Assembly: GCA_005116965.1 (NCBI GenBank)
Contig: SWDG01000025.1
Span: 453,991-517,990 of the forward strand
Reading direction: 5' to 3'
Source of the DNA: Nitrospira sp.
GTDB lineage: Bacteria; Nitrospirota; Nitrospiria; Nitrospirales; Nitrospiraceae
DNA: 64,000 nt
Every line of letters starts with the position of its first letter. Position 1 is the first letter of the stretch. This document shows, piece by piece, positions 10,789 to 18,735 of the stretch. The notes beneath the pieces were generated by a model. The model was not told the DNA's origin, made no database searches, and worked only from the letters and a program-made list of their open reading frames with translations. The position numbers and the translations under genes are program-made.

Positions 10789-10817
10789 ATTACGTGAATG
10801 TTACAGGCGTGTTACAA
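10789..10817 (-). promoter_or_regulatory. Pho-box-like repeats upstream of pstS
   Basis: Read on the minus strand, three 7-base half-sites recur at an exact 11-base period: TTGTAAC (10811-10817), CTGTAAC (10800-10806) and ACGTAAT (10789-10795). PhoB boxes are direct repeats of a CTGTCAT-like half-site with 4-base spacers, so both spacing and sequence fit. The position, about 70-95 bases before the pstS start, suits activation. A matching site lies upstream of the porin gene. Confidence 0.65.
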
Positions 10818-10850
10818 AGTACGCCCCCTAGCTTGAACGGCCTTGATTAT

Positions 10851-10874
10851 AGGGGCAGGCTGTGGCCTGCCCCT
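10851..10874 (-). terminator. Perfect hairpin between the porin gene and pstS
   Basis: A 10-base-pair perfect stem (AGGGGCAGGC paired with GCCTGCCCCT) encloses a 4-base loop, eight bases past the porin stop codon. The minus-strand sequence after it is not a clean T tract, so it may be a leaky terminator or an RNA-stabilising stem. It would separate porin and pst transcripts. Confidence 0.6.
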
Positions 10875-10882
10875 AGCCATCA

Positions 10883-12226
10883 TCAGAAGTTATACTGCAA
10901 CTGAGTCCGGACAATATCCCCTTCACGGATGTTATACGGCGCAGTCTGCGTATCGGTGCGCCTGCTCCGCGCATAGGCGATCGTGAACTCTAAGGCTTTC
11001 GCGATTTGCCACTCCATCCCGACTTCCCATTCCCGAACCACATTGAATGGAGAATTGGTCCGATGCTTCTTTCCGCCACTGTATTCTTGGTACCGCACAT
11101 AGGGGATAAGGCTGGTCAACCAGGGCTTGTTCACGTCCCACTTATACATCCCCTGGACGTAGCCGCCCTGGACGTCCCCTTCCCCAATGGATGTTCGGGA
11201 GGCGTTCAACTGAGGGCCATTGCCCCAGTTCCACTCCGCCTGGAAGCCGATCGGTTGCGGATAGAGCACAAAGTGCACCCCCACTCGTTCGTCAAGGATG
11301 TTCCCGTTGTTTACGAGTGTAGGAGTTCCCGCGAGGCCTGTTCCTGAGGGAGTCCCAACATTGAACGTCCCACGGTACGCATCGACACCGAACTGGATAA
11401 TCTGCCCGTAGGGCAATTCCATAGGATAGGTGGCATGCAAGACGATGTGCTTATTGTCATTGCGTTCATTCACATTAATCGTCTGGCCGTTGTAGACGCC
11501 AACGCCTAGAACTCCGTAGTCTCCAGTTCCTTTGAGACCTGAGTCGACCAGTTTTTTGAACAATTTTCTGGTCTCCTTTGGCGTGTAATAGACAAAGAAT
11601 CCGAGGTCTCGCTCGCCGTTCACCGCACTATTGATCCCGTCGCTTCGGTCAAAGGTCAACCGGTTTTGACTCGATTGAAGATTTTCCCACCCAAACGGAA
11701 CCTTCGATTGCCCGACGCGAACCCGCAATTCCTTTTCCTCAAAGAACAGGAACGGCACGGGCATAAAGATATCGGCATAGGCGTCGCGAAGTTGCACAAA
11801 GTGATTACTCTGATCCCCTGTCGTGCCAGGTACGGAGCCGGCAAATTCTGGCTGAATATAGAACGACAGCCAATCCGTCACGTCACCCGAAAAGACAAGG
11901 CGAACACGGCGGAAGGCAAAGCCTGTATTATCCCGAATGGTGCTATCGTATTCACTCCGTATCGATTTATCTCCGGGAAGATAAGTATAGCGGGCTTGCA
12001 CGTACCCTCGAATGCTGATCTTATCAAACCATTTCTTGATCGCTGACCTCTCGGCAACGATCGCATCGTCTCGCTCATGCTCGGCCTTGAGCTTGAGCCA
12101 TTCTTCCTTCGTAATCTGGCCCTTCTCGTACAGGAGATCCTCAACATTGGCATGAGCCTGACTGGCCTGGAAGATCAACCCGAGACCCAAGGTACACACA
12201 GCGACCGCAAACCACCAATTCTTCAT
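10883..12226 (-). CDS. Phosphate-selective porin, OprO/OprP family
   Basis: A 447-residue outer-membrane protein. It has a signal peptide (MKNWWFAVAVCTLGLGLIFQ, cut near AHA), a short helical coil (residues 28-60), then a barrel rich in alternating aromatic strands, such as GYVQARYTYLPGD and WLSFYIQPEF. It ends in phenylalanine (TQLQYNF), as Bam-assembled barrels do. Family members pass phosphate or polyphosphate across the outer membrane. The link to phosphate is supported by its position directly upstream of pstS and by a Pho-box-like site before it. A strong GGGAGGGAG ribosome-binding site precedes the ATG. Confidence 0.88.
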   Translation of the reverse strand: MKNWWFAVAVCTLGLGLIFQASQAHANVEDLLYEKGQITKEEWLKLKAEHERDDAIVAERSAIKKWFDKISIRGYVQARYTYLPGDKSIRSEYDSTIRDNTGFAFRRVRLVFSGDVTDWLSFYIQPEFAGSVPGTTGDQSNHFVQLRDAYADIFMPVPFLFFEEKELRVRVGQSKVPFGWENLQSSQNRLTFDRSDGINSAVNGERDLGFFVYYTPKETRKLFKKLVDSGLKGTGDYGVLGVGVYNGQTINVNERNDNKHIVLHATYPMELPYGQIIQFGVDAYRGTFNVGTPSGTGLAGTPTLVNNGNILDERVGVHFVLYPQPIGFQAEWNWGNGPQLNASRTSIGEGDVQGGYVQGMYKWDVNKPWLTSLIPYVRYQEYSGGKKHRTNSPFNVVREWEVGMEWQIAKALEFTIAYARSRRTDTQTAPYNIREGDIVRTQLQYNF

Positions 12227-12297
12227 TCGACTCCCTCCCTCTAGTTAGTCATGTTTCGAATACGTGGCGAGGTATAGTTGAACAGCATTAAGATGGT

Positions 12298-12326
12298 GCT
12301 ACGAGGTTGTTACCAATTTGTTAAAT
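12298..12326 (-). promoter_or_regulatory. Pho-box-like repeats upstream of the porin gene
   Basis: Minus-strand half-sites ATTTAAC (12320-12326), TGGTAAC (12309-12315) and TCGTAGC (12298-12304) repeat at an exact 11-base period. The last four bases share the TAAC pattern of the pstS site. The element is about 75-100 bases before the start codon, the same distance as at pstS, which suggests a common PhoB-type activator. Confidence 0.6.
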
Positions 12327-12343
12327 CTACGACAATCTGGTGA

Positions 12344-12841
12344 ATGGCAACGCCGCACGCAAAGGGTGGGCAGCTGCAGCCAGTCCAAAATGGAAGCCCG
12401 CTGCGGATGAACGAATCATTCAAAACACACGACCAGCGCCATACTGAACCGCCTCTCTGGTCGATGGCTGTGGCAATGCTCGTTATTCTCGGTGCCCAGC
12501 TAGTTCTCTACTCTTTCGCTCCGACTGGCCCTATTCGAGAAGGGGACACCGTGTTCTCAGAGGGTGAACAGCAGGTGCAGATCCGTCACGCAGCGACAGA
12601 TCAATCGGGTAAGACGGACAACACGTGTTTACTTGATCCGAACAGTCCGTTGATCGTCCTTCACACTTCAACCGACCAAGCCGATGACTCGATCATTGCT
12701 CATGTTCAAGGCAATCCCGCCGGCGAATGGCCCTTTTGCCACGTACATGCCGAGGTGAGACTGAAAGCTCATCAGGTATTTCAGAAGCCCGCGGTCTTTA
12801 GGGCGGTGCGAGAGATCTTGGCTGGATGGTTCAGTCGATGA
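12344..12841 (+). CDS. Hypothetical single-pass membrane protein
   Basis: The frame encodes 165 residues. One hydrophobic helix (SMAVAMLVILGAQLVLYSFA, about residues 40-60) is followed by about 105 polar residues that would lie outside the cytosol. These include two cysteines (NTCLLD and WPFCHVH) that could pair or bind metal. I recognise no family. The start is uncertain: ATG 12344 has little ribosome-binding signal, and ATG 12407 (MNESFK) is equally plausible. It points away from the porin and converges on msrA. Real but uncharacterised is my best judgement. Confidence 0.5.
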   Translation: MATPHAKGGQLQPVQNGSPLRMNESFKTHDQRHTEPPLWSMAVAMLVILGAQLVLYSFAPTGPIREGDTVFSEGEQQVQIRHAATDQSGKTDNTCLLDPNSPLIVLHTSTDQADDSIIAHVQGNPAGEWPFCHVHAEVRLKAHQVFQKPAVFRAVREILAGWFSR

Positions 12842-12852
12842 GAGAAGCGCCG

Positions 12853-13416
12853 CTATTTCTTTAGGCGCTGAGCAAATTGCTTTCGGAACTTGGCAACTTT
12901 TGGACCGACCACAAACTGGCAGTAACCTTGTAAGGGGTTTCGTGCAAAGTATTCCTGATGATAAGGCTCTGCCTCATACCACTGACTCACTGATACGACC
13001 TGCGTGACGATGGGAGCATCGTAGAGTCTTTCGGTCGTAAGAGATTTAATGAGATTTTCAGCGGTTTGCTGCTGTTCCGGGGACGTGTAGAAAATCGCTG
13101 ATCGATACTGTGTGCCTGTATCGTTTCCTTGCCGATTGAGGGTCGTGGGATCGTGAATGAGGAAAAATATTTCGAGGAGTTCTTTGTAGGTGATCACGCA
13201 GGGATCAAAGGCAATTCGTACCGCTTCGGCATGGCCTGTCTGCCCCCCACACACTGCTTCATAACTGGGGCAATCTAGATTCCCCCCGAGATACCCAGAC
13301 TCGACCGATTCCACCCCCCTGACCTGGTCAAAGACAGCCTCAAGGCACCAAAAACAGCCGCCTGCAAGAATAGCGACTTCCTGCTGAGGTAAGATTGATC
13401 GTGATTCGATGCCCAT
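12853..13416 (-). CDS. msrA: Peptide methionine-S-sulfoxide reductase MsrA
   Basis: A 187-residue enzyme that reduces methionine S-sulfoxide in damaged proteins. The catalytic motif GCFWCLE is at residues 20-26, followed by the family strand GYLGG, the HAEAVRI metal/substrate segment and YHQEYFARNPLQGYC near the C-terminus. No signal peptide is seen, so it is cytosolic. It stands alone and is followed by a convergent hypothetical gene. Length fits the short MsrA class without a fused MsrB. Confidence 0.95.
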   Translation of the reverse strand: MGIESRSILPQQEVAILAGGCFWCLEAVFDQVRGVESVESGYLGGNLDCPSYEAVCGGQTGHAEAVRIAFDPCVITYKELLEIFFLIHDPTTLNRQGNDTGTQYRSAIFYTSPEQQQTAENLIKSLTTERLYDAPIVTQVVSVSQWYEAEPYHQEYFARNPLQGYCQFVVGPKVAKFRKQFAQRLKK

Positions 13417-13467
13417 TGTGTGATCGGTCGAGTGGATGACAAGATTCTTCCTGCAGGCGAAGACCGA

Positions 13468-13626
13468 CTACTCCTCATCTTCCTCAATATCCTCAATCCC
13501 TTCATAACTCATTTCAGGGAAAGCCGCCGACGCCTTTTCACAGGCAGTTTCAATCATCTCTTCCGCATCTTCCGCCGAATCGGCATCGACCAAGAACTTC
13601 ACGGTGATTGCATACCTCTGTTCCAC
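13468..13626 (-). CDS. 52-residue acidic small protein, GTG start
   Basis: The frame reads VEQRYAITVKFLVDADSAED, then a helix and a very acidic tail ending GIEDIEEDEE. A GAAAGGAG ribosome-binding site lies eight bases before the GTG, so translation is well supported. The pattern of a beta strand, then DADSAEDAEEM helix, then acidic end resembles small proteins with a half ferredoxin-like fold. I cannot name a family. It is transcribed in the same direction as msrA, 51 bases upstream of it, and may share its transcript. Confidence 0.7.
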   Translation of the reverse strand: MEQRYAITVKFLVDADSAEDAEEMIETACEKASAAFPEMSYEGIEDIEEDEE

Positions 13627-13858
13627 CCCCAACTCCTTTCTCTATCCTCATGCTATGAGTGTTCTATTGGGACTTCAGTCTCTCTGTACTTTCCGACAGT
13701 TACGGTAGCCATGTCAACCGTGTTCAGGGTCAGGATAGCGCCTGCGCAACGCATACGGCCACACTGCAGAGTGAGAGAACGACGAGATCTCATCGATCAG
13801 AGTTTCAGGAATACTTACGAGAGAGGACCTGTGCAGGCTGGAGCGATTGGAAAAGAAG

Positions 13859-14278
13859 TTACTCGTCCTGTTCAAGTTCGGAGAGTATCGTCTTGAGCTT
13901 CGCCAGCTCTTCTGGACTGATACGCGAAAAGGCAATCCCAAAACTATTGCCATCGACCCAACGCACCGTGGCTTCATCGATTCTCAATGGCCAATCCAGG
14001 CCTGGAATGTGGAGTCGGCATTCGAACTTCGCACCTTGCTCCACCTTCATGTCGCTTTCGATCTTACACCCACCGATGGAAATATCCAGAGTTCGTCCCT
14101 GCCCCTCCTGCTTTTGCCCCGAGAAGGTGCTGCGAAATTGGGTGGTGAACCTTGGCTGGACCCGCCGATCCTCTGGCAGAGGTTTGACCGGAGTCTGATC
14201 AGAGGGTTTTGACTTGAAGAGTGAACTGAGCTTCTTCAACGATGCAATCCTTCGCTCAACCTCATCATGTGGGAGCAC
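13859..14278 (-). CDS. PilZ domain protein
   Basis: 139 residues. The PilZ cyclic-di-GMP motifs are present: RRVQPR (the RxxxR arginine motif, residues 38-43) and DISIGGC (the D/NxSxxG motif, about residue 65). A beta barrel and a C-terminal helix follow. The protein is cytosolic and probably acts as a c-di-GMP-responsive adaptor for motility, exopolysaccharide or secretion. No partner is adjacent; Pal lies upstream on the same strand, 70 bases away. No GGDEF or EAL protein is in the window. Confidence 0.85.
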   Translation of the reverse strand: MLPHDEVERRIASLKKLSSLFKSKPSDQTPVKPLPEDRRVQPRFTTQFRSTFSGQKQEGQGRTLDISIGGCKIESDMKVEQGAKFECRLHIPGLDWPLRIDEATVRWVDGNSFGIAFSRISPEELAKLKTILSELEQDE

Positions 14279-14348
14279 TCCATCCGACCTTTTCGAACCC
14301 TAGCGAAGAACTGGTCCTCTTCGCGAATCAACCTCTTCATGAAACATC

Positions 14349-14984
14349 CTACTTCTTGATGGAAAGAAGCATGTGGCCGCGGCGGTTCTGTTGATAGCAG
14401 GGCTCATCCCGATCAAAGCAGAAGGGACGCTCCTTTCCATATGAGACAATCGCCACCTGCTTGGGATTTGCCCCAACTTCCGCCAAATAGCTCCGAGCAG
14501 CCTTGGCGCGTTTGTCGCCCAACACCATGTTGTAATCGGTCGTGCCTCGCTCGTCACAGTGCCCTTCAATCTTCAGCGTGGCGCCTGGATGGTCCTTAAG
14601 ATACGCCGCGTCGTGATTGAGCGCTTCCATACCGGGCTCCGACAAGGTCCACTGGTCATACCCAAAGAACACATCCTGCATCCCCGCCTCCACGGCATCC
14701 TTTTCTTCTTGTGTCAATTCCGCACGCTGATGCGCGCTGCGCCCAGACGGGTTCATTGAGGTCGAGTATCCGCCTTGCCCAAGTCGCTCCTCTGACGGAT
14801 TACGGGAGAACCCACTCAATTCTCCGCTGGGGCCTCCTCTCGACATATTGGGGAGCTTCGCAGCCCCGCTCTCCGCATCACCTGCCCCCTCAGACTTAAG
14901 CCATTTTGTGTTACAGCCTTGGCTTGACAACAAAATTAATCCCATCGCCACCACCGCTCCGGACTTCGCAATTACTCTATTCAT
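14349..14984 (-). CDS. pal: Peptidoglycan-associated lipoprotein, OmpA C-terminal family
   Basis: 211 residues from ATG 14984, which follows a GGAGGGGAAG ribosome-binding stretch. The lipoprotein signal ends in the lipobox LLSSQGC, so the mature protein would be anchored at that cysteine. A linker of about 85 residues leads to an OmpA-like domain with FFGYDQWTLSEPGMEAL, GHCDERGTTDYN, the GDKRAKAARSYL helix and NRRGH near the end. These are the meso-diaminopimelate-binding positions of Pal. It ties the outer membrane to the wall as part of Tol-Pal, but no tol genes are adjacent. Confidence 0.88.
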   Translation of the reverse strand: MNRVIAKSGAVVAMGLILLSSQGCNTKWLKSEGAGDAESGAAKLPNMSRGGPSGELSGFSRNPSEERLGQGGYSTSMNPSGRSAHQRAELTQEEKDAVEAGMQDVFFGYDQWTLSEPGMEALNHDAAYLKDHPGATLKIEGHCDERGTTDYNMVLGDKRAKAARSYLAEVGANPKQVAIVSYGKERPFCFDRDEPCYQQNRRGHMLLSIKK

Positions 14985-15110
14985 ACCTCTTCCCCTCCAT
15001 ATGACATCCCGATCCAGTGGCTCAATCGATTCAGTGGTAATTACCGTTGTACTGATAACCTTGCGTGAGGCTTGCCGGTTGCCTTCTTGCACACAAAATA
15101 AATATAGCAC

Positions 15111-15322
15111 CGCTGTTGAAAAGGGACGCTTTAGCAGAAGCCTAGCCGATGAATGACAGGATGCCTAATAAATTCAAATATTTGGCCGGGCGACGGGGAA
15201 AGATTGTCTGAGTAGACAGAGAACTAAAATTAGGCCAGCAAGAAAACGAGAACCAAGAGGAGAAGAGGAAAGAGACCGATCAAGCACCACTGGTAGCTTA
15301 AACAGACGGACCCCTCTCTTGC
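15111..15322. other. Stretch without a supported gene, holding a minus-strand hydrophobic frame
   Basis: The only structure seen is on the minus strand. The frame of the small gene at 15323-15463 stays open for another 30 codons beyond its TGA, to a TAA at 15230-15232, and encodes a second hydrophobic helix (LIGLFPLLLLVLVFLLA). No independent start with a ribosome-binding site was found for it. Confidence 0.4.
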
Positions 15323-15463
15323 TCAACGGGATCCATTCCGATCAGACCAACGGATCGGTTGCAATACTGCTCCTAACCCAGCCATCGCACCGATCAACAA
15401 CAGCATGGCTAGTGCAATCACGAGGAAAAATGCTGCTCTCATGTCGTGCAAAATGGGGATCAT
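15323..15463 (-). CDS. 46-residue single-helix membrane protein
   Basis: The micro-gene starts at ATG 15463 after a GAGGGAGGT ribosome-binding site. The product begins MIPILHDMRAAFFLVIALAM, continues hydrophobic to about residue 35, and ends in a basic tail (RWSDRNGSR), so a single membrane helix is expected. It follows the zinc-ribbon gene by 24 bases and is probably co-transcribed. No family is recognised. Confidence 0.6.
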   Translation of the reverse strand: MIPILHDMRAAFFLVIALAMLLLIGAMAGLGAVLQPIRWSDRNGSR

Positions 15464-15487
15464 AGTACCTCCCTCTGCTTGCTCGAT

Positions 15488-15676
15488 TCATTGACTGCGC
15501 CATCCGCATTCACAAACCCAGGGACTCGCCGGGTCTATCTTCTCAAGTGGTCTTCCACAACAAGGGCATTCTCTGGTCCAAGCACACCGCTTCTTCTGTT
15601 CAGAGTATACCGCTCCAAACGTTGCTCGTGTTCTATATCGGCTAAACCACGGCACGGGATAACCTCTTTTACGCAT
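15488..15676 (-). CDS. Small zinc-ribbon protein
   Basis: 62 residues from ATG 15676. The C-terminal half holds a zinc ribbon: CPCCGRPLE, then WVCECGW, four cysteines in a CxxC...CxC layout. The N-terminal half is basic and aromatic. No ribosome-binding site precedes the ATG, but AAGAGGT lies six bases before an in-frame GTG at codon 8, which may be the true start. A TATAAAAT box immediately before the ATG would also allow a leaderless message. Function unknown; it may bind nucleic acid or act as a metal-binding structural module. Confidence 0.6.
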   Translation of the reverse strand: MRKRGYPVPWFSRYRTRATFGAVYSEQKKRCAWTRECPCCGRPLEKIDPASPWVCECGWRSQ

Positions 15677-16053
15677 AGATTTTATAGTAGATTAAAGTCC
15701 ATCACGGTTCTATCCAGCTTTCGTGGAATGACCAGCAAAACCCGCATAGCCCAACTCATTGGAAATGCATATAAATATGATTCATTATTTGGTACATCCC
15801 AGCAGAAATTGAGGATGCAACCCACTGATTCGAGGGCTTATCTAAGCGATTCAGCCATCAAAATCGCACCTACTAGGAAGGCTACACAGGCAGATGAATG
15901 AAAAGCAAGGTGGGAATGACGCACCCTACGGCTATCGAGAATGAGGGAAAAATTTGCAATCCAGCTTAGATCAAGACGGTACTCTGCCCAAGAGACATAC
16001 TCCTCTAAATCCTGAACGATTTACCGCTTTCCTCGTCTTGTCCACGCCACATC
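15677..16053. other. Intergenic stretch, nothing recognised
   Basis: I see no coding frame with a ribosome-binding site, no tRNA-like cloverleaf and no strong hairpin here. The stretch is AT-richer than the flanks. It probably carries the promoter of the zinc-ribbon gene and the 3' end of the secreted-protein gene at 16054. Confidence 0.4.
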
Positions 16054-16743
16054 CTAAAACAGCGGCTTCTTCCCGCCGGCTTTGATGATGGCGTGGCGAA
16101 AGGCTTTCGAAAGACTGTCTAAAGATGCCATATCACAGACGGGAATATAGATTTCTCCCTTCCTTTCCCCCGGTCTGTCTTTGGGGGCATGATCCTCATA
16201 GACAAGCTCCTCAAGGCTCGTCACAGCCAATTTTCCGGTTTTTAGTTCGTGCATGGGCTTGCCTGATATCGCGAGAGACGCCAGCCACTCGGTCACACAG
16301 CCCCCCCGCGCGCAGCGCAATCGAACTCCATAGAGATTGATGTTCTCACCTTCCTGCTCCGAACTCACGTTTGGAGACAGTGCGTTCAAGTCGAACTCCT
16401 GAATCCTTTCTATGGGTGATTGAAGTCCAAATATCCCGCTCAATTTCCTGTGTTCATTGAGCCGTGTCACAATTCTGAGCGCTGATGGAGGCATCACCAC
16501 CACATCGACCTTCGCCATTCTATCCATATGCCAGAGGGATCCGTCCTTGGCGACCATACGTTGCAAACCACTGTGCATTGTTCCACATGCTTCCCACGTG
16601 TCTTTGATAAATACCACCGTCTCTTCAAGCGAGGGTCCATCTGTGCCGGGTGCGTCATTCGATATCGCCCATGCACTCGGCAGACTCGTCATCAGGACGA
16701 AGCTGTAGGTGACTAGTCTCCCAACCTGGAACTTTGTCATCAT
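16054..16743 (-). CDS. Hypothetical secreted protein
   Basis: 229 residues with a signal peptide (MMTKFQVGRLVTYSFVLMTS, cleavage after SAWA). The mature part starts with a helix ETVVFIKDTWEACG and has three further cysteines, including the close pair LRCARGGCV, so disulfides are likely. The C-terminal SLDSLSKAFRHAIIKAGGKK is helical. A periplasmic location is expected. I do not recognise a family. It is flanked by long gene-free stretches on both sides and so seems monocistronic. Confidence 0.65.
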   Translation of the reverse strand: MMTKFQVGRLVTYSFVLMTSLPSAWAISNDAPGTDGPSLEETVVFIKDTWEACGTMHSGLQRMVAKDGSLWHMDRMAKVDVVVMPPSALRIVTRLNEHRKLSGIFGLQSPIERIQEFDLNALSPNVSSEQEGENINLYGVRLRCARGGCVTEWLASLAISGKPMHELKTGKLAVTSLEELVYEDHAPKDRPGERKGEIYIPVCDMASLDSLSKAFRHAIIKAGGKKPLF

Positions 16744-17197
16744 ATTGCCACCTCACAAGCCTGTGACGTGAAATGCGAACTTGAATCTATTCTTAATCTG
16801 ACCAATATTCAGATGAGTTCCCAACGCCCGTCTGCAAATGCGGCTTACGCGGGGAATAACTTCCGTCTAGGGCCGATACAGCAGTCGCGCTCACAGAGAA
16901 TAGGCTCTGCTGGAATCGATATTCCACATGACCGAACCTGATCTGCACTCCATTCAGTGCCAGTATGGTCTTACCCATACTGGGCAACAAGAAATCGATC
17001 TCACCCATAACTTAGCTCGTGCGCTACTTAAGTAAAGAGCGAACCAGGTTTCCCTGAAGCAAGAGATAGGGCACAGCTCGATCATGATATTGGCAGGCTC
17101 GACGAAGCAGTCTCCTTACTCTGGGTTAGGATCTTGCAACCCCGCACAATCAACGTGGCAGGGCAACTCGGGAAGATCTGGTAACTTGTTGAAGTAT
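16744..17197. other. Intergenic stretch upstream of the secreted-protein gene
   Basis: No well-supported gene. A 71-codon minus-strand frame at 16793-17008 lacks a ribosome-binding site and has no recognisable pattern. The part next to 16744 should hold the promoter for the secreted protein, and the part next to 17197 the 3' trailer of tRNA-Arg. No terminator stem stood out. Confidence 0.4.
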
Positions 17198-17274
<77 letters not shown>

Positions 17275-17338
17275 AGCAGGAGTACATGAATCACGTTAGG
17301 GCGAGATTTGTCAAGGTTCAGTGAGCCTACCAAGGGAA

Positions 17339-17839
17339 CTAGAGTCGTGCCAGAATCTCATCAGCAACTTGCGTGGCGGATTTTCCATCGGTCTCAATGA
17401 TGTAATCAGCAGCAGCTTGATACTTCGGCGTCCGTTCACGAAGCACATCCTGAATCTCGTCGAGAAACGACTTGGTTCCAGTGAGAGATGGTCTTTGTGT
17501 ATCCGACCCAATTCGCCTGGCAATGGTCTCAACTGGAGCAGTCAGCCAGAACAGCTTCCCTGTGCGTTTCAGCCCCTTAACATTTTGCGATCGAAGGATG
17601 GCGCCCCCGCCAGTATCAATCACGACCCCATTCCGGCTCGCTAGATCCTGGCAAATCTTTGTTTCGAGATCACGAAAGTACTCCCACCCATGTTGCTCAA
17701 CAATCTCGGGGATGTTTTGGCCAACCAGCTTCACAACCTCAGCGTCTGTGGAGACCAGGACGCGGTCAAGACAGGCCGCCACGAGTTTACCGACAGTACT
17801 CTTTCCTGTGCCACGATAGCCGATGAGCACCACATTCAT
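17339..17839 (-). CDS. aroK: Shikimate kinase
   Basis: 166 residues of the NMP-kinase fold; it phosphorylates shikimate at O3 in the aromatic amino-acid pathway. Walker A is GYRGTGKST (residues 7-15). The shikimate site shows DAEV at 32-35, an FRDLET arginine and the GGGAI loop. The LID arginine lies in TQRPSLTG. Its start overlaps the aroE stop by four bases, so the two consecutive pathway enzymes are coupled. It is the last gene of the trmI-SDR-aroE-aroK series. Confidence 0.93.
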   Translation of the reverse strand: MNVVLIGYRGTGKSTVGKLVAACLDRVLVSTDAEVVKLVGQNIPEIVEQHGWEYFRDLETKICQDLASRNGVVIDTGGGAILRSQNVKGLKRTGKLFWLTAPVETIARRIGSDTQRPSLTGTKSFLDEIQDVLRERTPKYQAAADYIIETDGKSATQVADEILARL

Positions 17840-18690
17840 CGGAAGTGAGACTCCAAGACCGTCCGCATCACATCAACTGGCGCCGGTTGATTAGTCCAGA
17901 GCTCAAATTGAGCAATTGCCTGATTGAGGAACATGTCCAACCCAGGAATTGTCTTGCAGCCCGCGAGTCCTGCATCTCTGAGCAATCGGGTTTCGCGTGG
18001 ATTGTAGACAATGTCCATGACAGCCAGGTCGGGATGGAGGAGCGAGGCAGGAACACAGGTGGCCTCGACTTTCGGAGACATCCCGACCGGAGTGCAATGA
18101 ATGAGTATGTGCGCAGCAGGAAGAACCCGACGAAGGGTGGACTCATCCAGATAAGAATCCTCTACCGTCACCACTGTCATGGAACGAATATCCTGAGCCA
18201 AGCGAGTCCGCTCCACATCCTCAATCCCCAGCAAGGTTAATTTCTCTGCACCGGACTCAGCCGCTAGTGCGAAGGCGATTGCTCGGGCGGCACCTCCCGA
18301 ACCGAGAACGACGATGCGTTTGCCCGTTAGCGCAACTCCGCCCATCTTCAAAGCCCTCAGAGCACCTGTCGCGTCCGTGTTATACCCAGTGAGTTCGCCC
18401 TTTTCAGCTACAATGGTGTTGATCGCACCGATCCTCTGGGCCGTTTGCTCCACACGATCAAGAAAAGGTATGGCAGCCACTTTGTGAGGGATCGTGACGC
18501 TCGCTCCGCGAAAGTTCCCCAGTGCGCGAAGCCCTTTGATGGCCTCACCGATCGCTTCCACTTGCCAGGCAAGATAGACAAAATTGAGCCCCAGTTTACA
18601 GAACGCCGCATTGTGGATAGCTGGCGAGAGTGAATGCCCGACCGGATTGCCAATCACCCCGCAAAACTGTGTGCGAGCATCAATGTCCAT
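17836..18690 (-). CDS. aroE: Shikimate dehydrogenase (NADP+)
   Basis: 284 residues; it reduces 3-dehydroshikimate to shikimate. The substrate-site motif NPVGHSLSPAIHN (near residue 15), the catalytic-lysine region TIPHKVAAIPFLD and the nucleotide loop GSGGAARA are all present. ATG 18690 follows an AGGTGA site and places the conserved start correctly; a TTG at 18732 would add 14 non-conserved residues. It precedes aroK with a four-base overlap. Confidence 0.93.
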   Translation of the reverse strand: MDIDARTQFCGVIGNPVGHSLSPAIHNAAFCKLGLNFVYLAWQVEAIGEAIKGLRALGNFRGASVTIPHKVAAIPFLDRVEQTAQRIGAINTIVAEKGELTGYNTDATGALRALKMGGVALTGKRIVVLGSGGAARAIAFALAAESGAEKLTLLGIEDVERTRLAQDIRSMTVVTVEDSYLDESTLRRVLPAAHILIHCTPVGMSPKVEATCVPASLLHPDLAVMDIVYNPRETRLLRDAGLAGCKTIPGLDMFLNQAIAQFELWTNQPAPVDVMRTVLESHFR

Positions 18691-18735
18691 TTCTTCACCT
18701 AGCACGGAAGCTGTTATCGCTCGTTGCCGCAACCA

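Noticed and set aside
15323..15325. Selenocysteine reading of the TGA in the membrane micro-gene
   Set aside because: No SECIS-like stem seen directly after it, and the context is a membrane protein without redox motif.
15446..15901. 151-codon plus-strand frame
   Set aside because: Overlaps the better supported minus-strand zinc-ribbon gene; composition is serine- and arginine-rich without pattern.
16793..17008. 71-codon minus-strand frame
   Set aside because: No ribosome-binding site, no recognisable motif and no neighbour support.
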